DNA of 64,000 nt. It comes from Endotrypanum monterogeii (taxonomy: Eukaryota > Euglenozoa > Kinetoplastea > Trypanosomatida > Trypanosomatidae). Within the stretch, counting starts at the first letter, position 1; each line of letters begins with the position of its first letter. The stretch is taken from positions 895,838 through 959,837 of the forward strand of contig CM007314.1 of assembly GCA_000333855.2 (NCBI GenBank), written 5' to 3'. The position numbers were made by a program, and so were the translations under genes. Under the pieces are notes generated by a model. The model was not told the origin of the DNA, made no database searches, and saw only the letters and a list, made by a program, of their open reading frames with translations. Of the stretch, positions 30,337 through 38,677 are shown piece by piece.

Positions 30337-33300
30337 CTAAATGCCGAACTCAACATCAGGCAAAAGTCGATCCTCGCTCGAAGAGGTGGTGTCACGGCTG
30401 CCGTCTGTACTGTCGTCGAGCTCCTCGCTGCGCTCATCACAAGCCAGTATCTGGCCTCGCAAGTCCGTACGAGCACCTACCAGCGCCCGAATACGATCTC
30501 TAGCTTCCTGGAGGAGTACCTGCAGCATGCCCTCGGGGTTGTGAAATGGGTAGTGATAACGATACCCGAGAAGAGTGAGCTGCACAACGCCGTCAAAAAT
30601 ACGAACCAGGCCACGCTCCATCATCCGCTCAAAGGCCTCTCGAACGTCAGTGAATCCAAGCGCTTGTATCTTCACGGCTGGCCACACGCGAGACGTTACT
30701 CGCAAGCGAAGCGTAGGAAACACCTCCGGGACGTGACCGCACTCATCTCCGTCATCATAGCAAAAAAGGTCCATCAGGGGTGCAATGCGAGCATGGAAAG
30801 AGCGGGTGTTACCGGCAGAGACCCCCTTGGTGTCTACCTTAGAAACTGATGGCGCCGGAGTGACAGCAGCCTCCACTAACGGTCGAGAGCTGCTGCCAAC
30901 ACCATCCACGTGCACATCGCTCCTATTGATCATAACGCCTTGCATCACATCCGCCCAGAAATCTAGCCGCTCCTCAGTTGGTCCGCCGACCTGCACGTTA
31001 GACGCCAGCGCTTTGTGCTCTGGCTGAGGGCCAGATGCGGTCATCAAATCTTCAGAAGAGGCGGTGCCTGTTGGTGGTATCCCGGATGCAACATCCAAGT
31101 GTCCCTCGTGATCGTGATCGTCGAGCATGTCCGCAGGCACCTGTGCCACGCCGGAGACTAAGTATTCAAGAAGGTCATCTGGAGAAATGCGGTCTATCAC
31201 GACCTGCAGTGCTTCCCGCACTTCCATCACGCGCGCCGAGGACAGGTGCAGATGTTCTAGGAAAGTGGATACGCGGTATTCGCTCTCTAGGCGGCGCCTA
31301 TAAGAAATGAAGCGCAGCTTCCGAGTCTCCTCCGCCTCTAGGCGGGTTTGTTCTGCTTTCCGGCGCAGTGTCTCGGTGGCGACTTGTCGTTTTCGCACCA
31401 GTGCCGCCGCCTCCTCACTGAGACGAGCATCATGAGCAGCACGTCGGCGTTGCAGCTCTTCCCGCACGCGAAGCTCCGCGTCAGCTCTCGCAGCGCGCTT
31501 GATCTTTTCGGCTTCGTGAAAGAGACGGTCAGCTTCGTTTCGTGCGCGTGTGTCTTCCATTTGCTCAATTATCTCTTTACGATGGAGCTCCTCCTCTTTC
31601 TGATGAGCTGCATTTGCACTAAGAATACGCCTCTCCTGCACCTGCTTCACCTTTTCCAGTAAGCACTGCAGCCCGTGAAGGGACAGCGAGCCTGGAACAC
31701 ACTCAAGCGTGACGCCAGATGCCGGAGGCGCCACTACGGCGAGGGGATAGGCACCTGCCGAACACATACGAGTCAGGCAAGATACCAGGAATGCTCCCTC
31801 GCTACACCGCGATGTGGAACCGACCATGTCCTCTGCAACATCAGCGAGGACTGCGTCGCTCCACTGGCTGCACACCACACCAAGCAGGAAGCCGTCGGAG
31901 ACTGGGTGTAGCCGGTCCTTCAACAGCGCGGAAGAAGATCTGGCTAGTTGCTCAGGTGGTGTCCCCTCTGAGTGTGAGTGATCAGCGTGAACAGCGGCAC
32001 GCACAACAGCCATCCACAGCGGACAACATGAAAATCCCCAAAGCACCTGAGAGAGCATTTCCACAGCCGCATTCGCCGAGTTCTGCCGTGAGATACAGGC
32101 CGGCAGCAAGAGGGGTGACAACCACAGTATTTTCCCTGTATCCGCTGTGAGTGCCGTCAGCACGGTAACCGTACGTGGTGACCTCAGGAGATTCCTCATA
32201 GAAGACAGTTGGCTTGAATCCTCTATTGGCATGGCGGCACAAGACACGAGCATCGCAAACTGCCACATGAAGCACGTGAAAAAAGTATTAAAGTTGTCCC
32301 ACAGGGCGGTATTGAGGCGCTGTGATTGATATTGCAGAAGATACGCGTATGCGCGAAGAGTGTAATCAATCATCAATACGTCTTGCAAGCACCCAGCGTG
32401 TACAGCGTCATAACCTCCGATGTCGGCAACGTTCGCGCCTCTACGTACCAGCGTTGTGAGAACAAAACACATACAGCAAATTGAAAGCACCTCCGAAAGA
32501 GTCTTCGGCGCTGGGGAATGACCTGCCACGTCACTGGGTGAGTGGCCCAGCGCTGAGCCTTGCGCGACCTCAGGGCACGATCCTCTCTTGTTTTCACCAA
32601 TGACCTTTTTCTGCCTTCCTTTAGTTTTGCCAGCCGCACTCGTTTTTGAGTGGGGCTTCGGTGCTGGACAGGCACCGGAATTGTTTTTGTTCTGTGGAGG
32701 AGATTCGACAACAGCTTTGAGAAGGCTCACTACGAATGCTTCCACCACGGGGACCGATGACGACATCATCAGCGCTGCCGCCCTCCTTTCCTCCTCCTCC
32801 TCGAGCTGCAAATCGAGACCGCCTCGCCACAGTTCCAGTGCAGCGGGCCGAGCCAAAAGAAGTGTGCCAAACACGTGCAGAAGCTCCAGCACTGGGGAGA
32901 GAGCGCCATCCTCCAGAAAGAGCACACCCGTCTTGGAGTAGGTGAACACGGAGACGTCCAACCCGCAGGACGACGGCATTCCGTCGATGACTAAGACTGC
33001 CTTACTTGCCTTGAAGATGGCAGCAATCAAAACGGATTCAGTGCCCGAAATACGCGACTTCGCCTCTGACATACGCGCTGAAGAAATCGGGGAAGTGCGT
33101 GAAAAATCATGTAGGGTAAAGTCAGAGTATATGCGGTAGATCAACACGTACACGAGTACGCTCGCCATGGCATCCTGGGGGCCAATACGACGTGAGAAGG
33201 CTGCCCGAGCAAGTCGGTCAAGACGTGCCAGGTCCCACGTTTGGAGGGGCACCCTTTGCAGCTCCGGGCTGGTAAGCAATGTGGCATGTCCGGCAGCCTG

Positions 33301-33522
33301 GGAGGCTGCAACGATGTCGACGAAGTAGTCTAGCAAAGACGCATCAAGACATGGAAGCAAGGAGGAAGGCTTCAACTTTGGAACGATGCGGGCCGCGTAT
33401 ACATCTAGTATACACTCGGCAAGGTCTCCGTCCTCACCGACGCAATTCAAAAAATGGGAGGTGTTGTCGACGAAAAGCTCAAACACGGCATGGCACTCTT
33501 CCGAGAGCGGCATTTCCATCAT
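30337..33522 (-). CDS. Unrecognised conserved-looking coiled-coil protein, 3' part of a probably frameshifted gene
   Basis: 1061 aa if counted from the ATG at 33522. No known domain is recognised. Residues about 1-620 look helical and Leu/Ala-rich; about 620-770 form a strongly charged probable coiled coil (KEEELHRKEIIEQMEDTRAR then KQ/RRKAEQTRLEAEETRK runs); the last 80 residues resemble a compact helix-turn segment (REAFERMMERGLVRIFDGVV) that could be winged-helix-like. Its ATG overlaps the stop of 33519-34253 by 4 nt, leaving no room for a splice acceptor. The same frame stays open upstream past 33700 and reads as a charged Lys/Glu-rich linker, so this is most likely the continuation of that upstream ORF and not a separate gene. 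Confidence 0.7.
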   Translation of the reverse strand: MMEMPLSEECHAVFELFVDNTSHFLNCVGEDGDLAECILDVYAARIVPKLKPSSLLPCLDASLLDYFVDIVAASQAAGHATLLTSPELQRVPLQTWDLARLDRLARAAFSRRIGPQDAMASVLVYVLIYRIYSDFTLHDFSRTSPISSARMSEAKSRISGTESVLIAAIFKASKAVLVIDGMPSSCGLDVSVFTYSKTGVLFLEDGALSPVLELLHVFGTLLLARPAALELWRGGLDLQLEEEEERRAAALMMSSSVPVVEAFVVSLLKAVVESPPQNKNNSGACPAPKPHSKTSAAGKTKGRQKKVIGENKRGSCPEVAQGSALGHSPSDVAGHSPAPKTLSEVLSICCMCFVLTTLVRRGANVADIGGYDAVHAGCLQDVLMIDYTLRAYAYLLQYQSQRLNTALWDNFNTFFTCFMWQFAMLVSCAAMPIEDSSQLSSMRNLLRSPRTVTVLTALTADTGKILWLSPLLLPACISRQNSANAAVEMLSQVLWGFSCCPLWMAVVRAAVHADHSHSEGTPPEQLARSSSALLKDRLHPVSDGFLLGVVCSQWSDAVLADVAEDMVGSTSRCSEGAFLVSCLTRMCSAGAYPLAVVAPPASGVTLECVPGSLSLHGLQCLLEKVKQVQERRILSANAAHQKEEELHRKEIIEQMEDTRARNEADRLFHEAEKIKRAARADAELRVREELQRRRAAHDARLSEEAAALVRKRQVATETLRRKAEQTRLEAEETRKLRFISYRRRLESEYRVSTFLEHLHLSSARVMEVREALQVVIDRISPDDLLEYLVSGVAQVPADMLDDHDHEGHLDVASGIPPTGTASSEDLMTASGPQPEHKALASNVQVGGPTEERLDFWADVMQGVMINRSDVHVDGVGSSSRPLVEAAVTPAPSVSKVDTKGVSAGNTRSFHARIAPLMDLFCYDDGDECGHVPEVFPTLRLRVTSRVWPAVKIQALGFTDVREAFERMMERGLVRIFDGVVQLTLLGYRYHYPFHNPEGMLQVLLQEARDRIRALVGARTDLRGQILACDERSEELDDSTDGSRDTTSSSEDRLLPDVEFGI

Positions 33523-34253
33523 AGCTCGCAGAAGGGCGCGCGGGACAGTAGAGCTGCTTGAAGCGACCTCGCACCCTCGGTGAGGAGGGTGTGAAGAGGT
33601 GATGTCCTTGCTGTTTTCCTTGTCGAGGCGAGACGATTTCTTATGTTTTTTTTTGCTGTCATTGGTCCTCTTGTCCCCCTCCTCCTCTTTTTTTTTTTCG
33701 TGACGATCAGCTCCGATGGCGGCATAGACAAGAATCGACGCATGTGCATTGGTGTCAGCGTACGCGTCCGGGCCATGAACTTAAAGAGTGTTGCTTCATT
33801 CTCTTCCTCCGTGGCCGAGTCTCTGGTCATAGCGCAGTTTACAGATGGTCGGTCCAAAGTAAGAACTACAGGACGAGTAAGCAACTCCTCGGCGTCCCGA
33901 AGCAAAAACGAGAGAGGGTATGTGGAGAAGCAGCTCACCTCTGCAACAGCCAGCAGTAAGAAACGATACAGCCTCAGACACGGCTTGCGGTTCGGTGATC
34001 CCTCTCTCAGTGATGCGCAGAGCACTGGCAGCGTAGTAGTCACCTCCTCTAGTCCTTCAAACAACGCCAGCTTGCCAGCAGAAACGGCAGCGCCAAGAGT
34101 CTCTTGAACGGCCTGCGCCTTGCGTACAAGGTCATCGGCAGCGCTGGCAGGAAAAGGCGGCCGTCCAAGTGCGCAGTCGAAGGCTTGAATGACGCGCGAC
34201 GCTTCTGCCCTCCAGTCCGTCATGGCGGGTAGGGAGCACAACGCACTTGTCAT
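33519..34253 (-). CDS. 5' part of the probably frameshifted gene (244-aa frame)
   Basis: Starts at an ATG (34253; a second ATG follows ten codons later) and ends in a TGA overlapping the next frame. Residues 1-188 look like real helical protein; the last ~55, after a KKKKRRR stretch, are basic and low-complexity and look like an out-of-frame tail. The switch coincides with an A11 run on the coding strand (33688-33698): with one more A, or two fewer, the frame would join the 1061-aa downstream frame. No family recognised. Could be a sequencing error, a real disruption, or programmed slippage. Confidence 0.65.
   Translation of the reverse strand: MTSALCSLPAMTDWRAEASRVIQAFDCALGRPPFPASAADDLVRKAQAVQETLGAAVSAGKLALFEGLEEVTTTLPVLCASLREGSPNRKPCLRLYRFLLLAVAEVSCFSTYPLSFLLRDAEELLTRPVVLTLDRPSVNCAMTRDSATEEENEATLFKFMARTRTLTPMHMRRFLSMPPSELIVTKKKKRRRGTRGPMTAKKNIRNRLASTRKTARTSPLHTLLTEGARSLQAALLSRAPFCEL
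33688..33698 (-). other. A11 run, likely site of frameshift between two ORFs
   Basis: A homopolymer in the coding strand at which coding character moves from the frame of 33519-34253 to the frame of 30337-33522. Upstream of the run the first frame looks coding; downstream the second does. Confidence 0.6.
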
Positions 34254-34866
34254 TGTGTGAACCTTCTGCTATATAACGTATTCCGCCTTTTCCTTTTTTG
34301 TTGTTGATTCTACTCAGACACGCAACCACATAGGGAAAGAAGGTGAGGTTTGGACAATAATTTGTGTGCGCCTCTCTCTTTTGAAGAGGACAGCATAACG
34401 AAGAAGTGGCACTAACGACCATCAAACTCCTCTCCGCAGCTCCTTTTCCTGCAGAAGGAGAGAGGGAGGGGGAGAAGCCATACCTAGAGATACTTGCCTG
34501 TGGTGATGTGGTGTTGTGAGGAAATGCTGCTTTTTCACATGCACATGAAAAAAAAAAAACACAAAAAAGGTGCGAGAACCAAGTTCCTACATACAGCGAT
34601 ATCTCATTTGTTCACTAGATTGTGTATGTTTGCGAGGATGTATTCCACACAAAGAAAATTGAATAAGTAGAGCTCAGTCATCTGGGGGTGCGCAGAGAGT
34701 CGGTGGCTGAAGTGCAGACATGAACGTAGGCGGTCACATGAAAAAAAAAAAAAGAAGATTCCCCATTCCGGACCAGTCATTACTCGCCGTCTCCTCTACG
34801 CGGCGGCCAGTGGCGATCATGGCGCTGCGTTTGAGACAAAGCTTCGAGAAAAAATACTGCATGGTC
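34254..34866. other. Short intergenic region between the RlmI-like gene and the split gene
   Basis: About 0.6 kb, with A12-A13 runs near 34549 and 34741. No gene seen. Confidence 0.6.
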
Positions 34867-36258
34867 TTACTGCATCTTACCCACGTCCCCCTCATTCGAT
34901 GAGGGTGGCACACGAAACACATGTTCGAGCACAGGGCCCTCCACAAGATACATTTGCGAGAAGCACGCGCTTTCCTCCTCTGGCAGCAATGGATAGTCAC
35001 ATCCGACAGAGAATGCGCGCAGAAACCTTAGCCTCAAGTTAACCCTCTCCAAGGCGTCGCGTACTGCACTGGCGAGGGGGCGGCGTGTCATTGGGCAATC
35101 TTGATTAGCCTTGTGCTCATCGCCGCCATAGAGTGCTTTGCGACGTGGTAAGAGGTCTCGCACACCAAGCGGTGCCTCTTCTTGGGCTAATATCAGAATC
35201 GTGCCGACACCAATCACTTTGTTGCTGGCGAGCGACTGAACAAGCGCCTCCCATTGACTGCGGGTACTGAGGAATTGGGGGTGGCACTCAATATAGACAA
35301 CATCCTGCTGGTGGCGCAAATGTAGCTCTGCTGGATCACAGCACACCGTTTCACAGGTTTTGAAGACGGAGGCAGAGTGATTGCAGATGAGGTTTGCTCG
35401 CGCCCATTCTAGCGAAGTCTCTTCACGATGGGCGACAGTAACGTGCTTTGCTGTCATGATGGCATTCATCGAGGCCGACCCACTGCGGTCGTAGATGGTG
35501 AGGACTCGCCTTCCCTTCCCCACATCGCGCATCATGCGGCGTGTGCGACGATGCGCTGTGCTGACCAAAAAAAGGTTTTCGGTAGATGGTAGCCGCATGT
35601 CGCGCCTTAGCCACATGTGGCTAACACCGCTTTCCACATATATCTGTGGAAGTGGAATGGTGGGCGTAATGAGCGGCGCTCGCACTGCGTTACCAAGAGT
35701 CGGTGTGTCCAACAGTACGTCCTCGGCACCCCGGCGAGACAAAAAGTCGAGCAATGGTGGTACCAGCCGCTCTGCACCGTAAGAAGTTGCTACAACACGC
35801 ACGAAGCACTCAGAAAACACATCCACAAAAAGGGACGGCATACTGTCCGCGTATCCATTAACTATACGATACGTGTTGCTGTGGGTCTGCGGGAGAATGC
35901 GCCTACGGCGCTCCCACGCATCGTGTACACGAGCCATAAAAAAGTCTTCACTGATTGTTGGTAACACTGTTGCCAAGCTCGGAGTCATGTCGAACACGTC
36001 CACCCGCTTCAGCTGAGGCTCGTAAAACCCAAGTGCCACAAGGGAATTATCATCTCCGCGAATTTCGACGATGCGACCGGCCTCCAGCTCACGTCCGGCA
36101 AAATCGACGCTACTTGACCGGAAGAGTTGCAAGGGAAGATTGCACTGCCTGTGCCTGGTTACGAGCCTGTGCTCCTTCGGTTGCAAGTGTAACTGGGGAA
36201 ACTTGTGCGCTGCCTGAATGCGGCTACCCGCCAGTGGTGCAAGAAGCTTCGCGTGCAT
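34867..36258 (-). CDS. RlmI-type class I methyltransferase-like protein, probably catalytically degenerate
   Basis: 463 aa from the ATG at 36258, just after a strong splice acceptor; the longer frame starts from a non-ATG codon inside the pyrimidine tract. N-terminal residues look like a mitochondrial presequence. Residues about 45-100 (GRELEAGRIVEIRGDDNSLVALGFY) match the PUA segment of RlmI/RlmK rRNA methyltransferases, and about 125-160 (TYRIVNGYADSMPSLFVDVF) match the family's YRLVNGEADGLPGLIVD signature. In the Rossmann part, motif I reads VLTIYDRSGSASM where the family has NLFSYTGGFS, motif IV reads VVYIECHPQF where DPPxF is expected, and no SCS-type cysteine motif is seen. It therefore looks like a pseudo-methyltransferase, perhaps a structural factor of the mitoribosome. 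Family fit strong; inactivity inferred. Confidence 0.8.
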   Translation of the reverse strand: MHAKLLAPLAGSRIQAAHKFPQLHLQPKEHRLVTRHRQCNLPLQLFRSSSVDFAGRELEAGRIVEIRGDDNSLVALGFYEPQLKRVDVFDMTPSLATVLPTISEDFFMARVHDAWERRRRILPQTHSNTYRIVNGYADSMPSLFVDVFSECFVRVVATSYGAERLVPPLLDFLSRRGAEDVLLDTPTLGNAVRAPLITPTIPLPQIYVESGVSHMWLRRDMRLPSTENLFLVSTAHRRTRRMMRDVGKGRRVLTIYDRSGSASMNAIMTAKHVTVAHREETSLEWARANLICNHSASVFKTCETVCCDPAELHLRHQQDVVYIECHPQFLSTRSQWEALVQSLASNKVIGVGTILILAQEEAPLGVRDLLPRRKALYGGDEHKANQDCPMTRRPLASAVRDALERVNLRLRFLRAFSVGCDYPLLPEEESACFSQMYLVEGPVLEHVFRVPPSSNEGDVGKMQ

Positions 36259-36293
36259 CCCAAAGTTCGAAAAAGATATGTATAAATTCGCTA

Positions 36294-36312
36294 CTGAAAG
36301 GGGAAAAAACAG
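36294..36312 (-). promoter_or_regulatory. Predicted spliced-leader acceptor for the RlmI-like gene
   Basis: On the minus strand a T6C4T3 tract ends in CAG (AG at 36295-36294), 36 nt before the ATG at 36258. It sets the start codon, because the longer frame would begin within the tract. Confidence 0.6.
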
Positions 36313-36537
36313 CGCGATAGACGTGAAGAGGAAGAAAAAATTCAAAGAGAGCTGACCCCTTTTTGAAAAGAAGCAACGACCACTACAGGGTTTTCATATC
36401 ATAAGAGGGAAGGAAGAAGAGGACGGTGCCTCCACACGATGGCCACAACAACAGAAACCTTCCTCTCCGAACATCTCGCAGTACACTACCCGAAAAAAAT
36501 GAAATCGACGGAGGACTACGACGATCTCCCTCTTTGG

Positions 36538-36561
36538 ATATATATATATATATATATATAT
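36538..36561. repeat. (TA)n microsatellite upstream of the RlmI-like gene
   Basis: About 12 TA units, roughly 280 nt upstream of the start codon and upstream of the predicted acceptor. Confidence 0.85.
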
Positions 36562-37203
36562 ATTTGTGTGCGTGCCTTACTTTCTTGATCTCTGATACGC
36601 TGCTGTGAGATTAGATGTGTTGCTGCTTACCCACCCATACCCCCTATCAAAACTCAACCCGCCAGAATCATTTTGCCAGATCGAAGAAGAAAAAAAAATG
36701 CGGCACGTGAAGCGTATGCTATACCCCCAAACCGCTGGCTGCATCCAGAGAGGGTGAGAAAGGACTCTCTTGCTCACTACGTCTTCTCCTCCTCCTTCAC
36801 TGTGACAGCGGTTTTTTTTTCTTCTAGCAGAAAAAATCATCTGCTGAAGAGGAGACCGAGAGGCGGGCAGAATAATCCCTGAGTACAATACTGTAACCCC
36901 TCGTTTTCCCGTAGAGACAGATGTATGCCATAATTTATACCGCCGTGCGTCGTACCTAGCACCAACCTCTTTTCGAGCATATCACAGCTGATCCTTTTTT
37001 TTTTTCAGGCCATATTTAGTGAAAAAGAAATAGGCGAGGGAGTTGGGGTGTGGGAAGGGGGGGGGTGTAAGGATGTGCGTACAGGAAAACGACTCGTATC
37101 CGGCACTCATAAAGAGCGTAATGCGCAGGAAAAAAAGAAATCGTGTATCATCCACTGGCTCGATTGAGAACAGAATCCGAGTATTCAGTTGACTACAAAC
37201 GCA

Positions 37204-37428
37204 TCATGAAGCGAATCGCGACGAACAAGTGATGAGCTGGGAGGAGTCGTTATACCGCTGCCGTAATCTTCGCTTAGATTTTGATATCATAAATCTCCTG
37301 TCAGCTCGAATTCCCCTTGCTGGTTGCGGTGTTCGCATCTTCTTGTGCCTGGAGAAATTCATTTGTGAAGGTGTGGTACTTTGCCCAGGGTGCACAGAAA
37401 CAAAGAAGGAACGACCCTCATCGCTCAT
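37204..37428 (-). CDS. Likely small basic protein, unrecognised (74 aa)
   Basis: Starts at the first ATG after two good acceptor candidates on the minus strand: a CTTTCCCATCCAG site (37461-37473) and TATTTTAG 3 nt before the ATG. Between the T-rich tract near 37510-37545 and the ATG no other ATG intervenes. The protein begins MSDEGRSFFVSV and is rich in Arg, Lys and Ser in its second half (RRFMISKSKRRLRQRY), with protein-like composition throughout. Its size and charge would fit a small ribosomal or mitoribosomal protein, but I recognise no family. It sits between the SET-domain gene and the RlmI-like gene, with the spacing of an independent gene. Confidence 0.45.
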   Translation of the reverse strand: MSDEGRSFFVSVHPGQSTTPSQMNFSRHKKMRTPQPARGIRADRRFMISKSKRRLRQRYNDSSQLITCSSRFAS

Positions 37429-37600
37429 TAGCTAAAATACTTTGTTGGGTTCGACAGTAACTGGATGGGAAAGCGCCAGTTGTATTCAACGACGAAGAGG
37501 ACCTCAAATGTTCAAAAAAAAAAACGTTTTTTTCTTTTTTTTTTCCCTACCTTACTGAACAGAAGGTCTCGGTCTTCATAGCGCCTCTACTGCTCACAGT

Positions 37601-38677
37601 TCATACAGGTACGTTCATCAGGTAACGCGTCGCCCAATCGTCGCTCATGCATATTTCACGCCTACAAAGAGAATGATTTCCTTCAGGGTCATCCCGCGCG
37701 CTCACACTATTGCAAAACCCGCCTTGTCGATAGTCAATCGTGATTTCCTCCCCACGAGCAACAGAGCGCAAAGCGCGCACCACGACACAACGCTGCGCCT
37801 CGGAAACAACCACAGCCGCGGATGGTATATCTCCGCAGTGGTTTAGCGATGCCAACCCAGGCGCGAACACGCAACAGCTGCTATCAAGTCTGGTAGAGTT
37901 CCTGGAAAGCAGCGGAACTCGCAACACACGCGCACGCACCAAGTAAAGGCTTATTAGAAGAACTGTGTCGAATAACGAAGGGCTTTTTTCGAGAAAATTG
38001 TACTCCCAGTTGTTGGCGTGAGTCAAGATCGCGTCGCGGAGATTGTTGTTCACTTGCTCAAGACATAAATGAGCTTCCGCCGAGAAGTTGTCAGTGTAGA
38101 TCGACTCCAAACCCCACCGAAGATAGTCATCGAAGGGAAGACTTGCCACAAACCGATCGGACACGTCGTGAGCCTCTGGGCCAAGGGAATGCGCAAGGCG
38201 CGTCGCAGGTGAGAGATTTAAGGCGTGCGAGTAGAAGTAGCGCAACGCCACGGACGTCGCGACGGCGGCCTCCACTGGAGAAAGGGTAAGCGATACCACC
38301 TTCGGCACCGTAAAGGTGCTTTGGAGTGCGGTTTCGCAGGAGATGGCGCTCGTCAGTGACACACGTGGTGCGGGAGAGTCCTCTGAGAATATCTGCAGCC
38401 ACATCCACGCTTCCGGAAACAAAGCCACACCGCGATTGCACCGACGTAATTGCTGCGACACACTCCACACCGCCTCAGACGATGACGTCGAGGGCGCGCC
38501 ACGGTGATTTAGATAGTCCAAATGTGTAATGTAGCAGAAGCGGAGAGGAACAGACATTACCAAGTCACCGCGGTCAAGCGGCGCAGCAGAAAAAACCCCA
38601 CGAACGCCGTCACAACGCCGCCTCTTTTGCCGCAAAGCACACCAGCGCGCGCCGTGAAGTCGGTGAAAGAGACTCAT
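37601..38677 (-). CDS. SET-domain protein of the Rubisco-LSMT/SETD3-4-6 class
   Basis: 358 aa from an ATG. The SET domain is split, as in this class: an N-terminal part (GVRGVFSAAPLDRGDLVMSVP, residues about 24-45), a helical insert at about 70-250, and the C-terminal core VFAPGLASLNHCGD near 270 (the NHxxx cofactor/knot element) followed by RALRSVARGEEITIDYRQG near 305 (GEExxxxY motif with the conserved Tyr). Members transfer methyl groups from SAM to lysine (or, in SETD3, histidine) of non-histone proteins such as actin, ribosomal proteins or translation factors. No Rubis-subs-bind domain is obvious after the SET core, so the protein is shorter than classical members. Substrate unknown. Confidence 0.85.
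   Translation of the reverse strand: MSLFHRLHGARWCALRQKRRRCDGVRGVFSAAPLDRGDLVMSVPLRFCYITHLDYLNHRGAPSTSSSEAVWSVSQQLRRCNRGVALFPEAWMWLQIFSEDSPAPRVSLTSAISCETALQSTFTVPKVVSLTLSPVEAAVATSVALRYFYSHALNLSPATRLAHSLGPEAHDVSDRFVASLPFDDYLRWGLESIYTDNFSAEAHLCLEQVNNNLRDAILTHANNWEYNFLEKSPSLFDTVLLISLYLVRARVLRVPLLSRNSTRLDSSCCVFAPGLASLNHCGDIPSAAVVVSEAQRCVVVRALRSVARGEEITIDYRQGGFCNSVSARDDPEGNHSLCRREICMSDDWATRYLMNVPV

Larger units (their letters stand above)
36259..37600. other. Intergenic region with a TA repeat and a likely small gene
   Basis: About 1.3 kb with (TA)n at 36538-36561, poly-A tracts near 36691, and a G10 run near 37054. The candidate small gene at 37204-37428 is listed separately. Confidence 0.6.

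Noticed and set aside
33519..33522. Bicistronic operon of two overlapping genes
   Set aside because: No acceptor can fit for the second gene; a frameshift at the A11 run explains the arrangement better.
36259..36345. Extended N-terminus of the RlmI-like protein that looks like a signal peptide
   Set aside because: Starts at TTG and its hydrophobic residues are encoded by the polypyrimidine tract.
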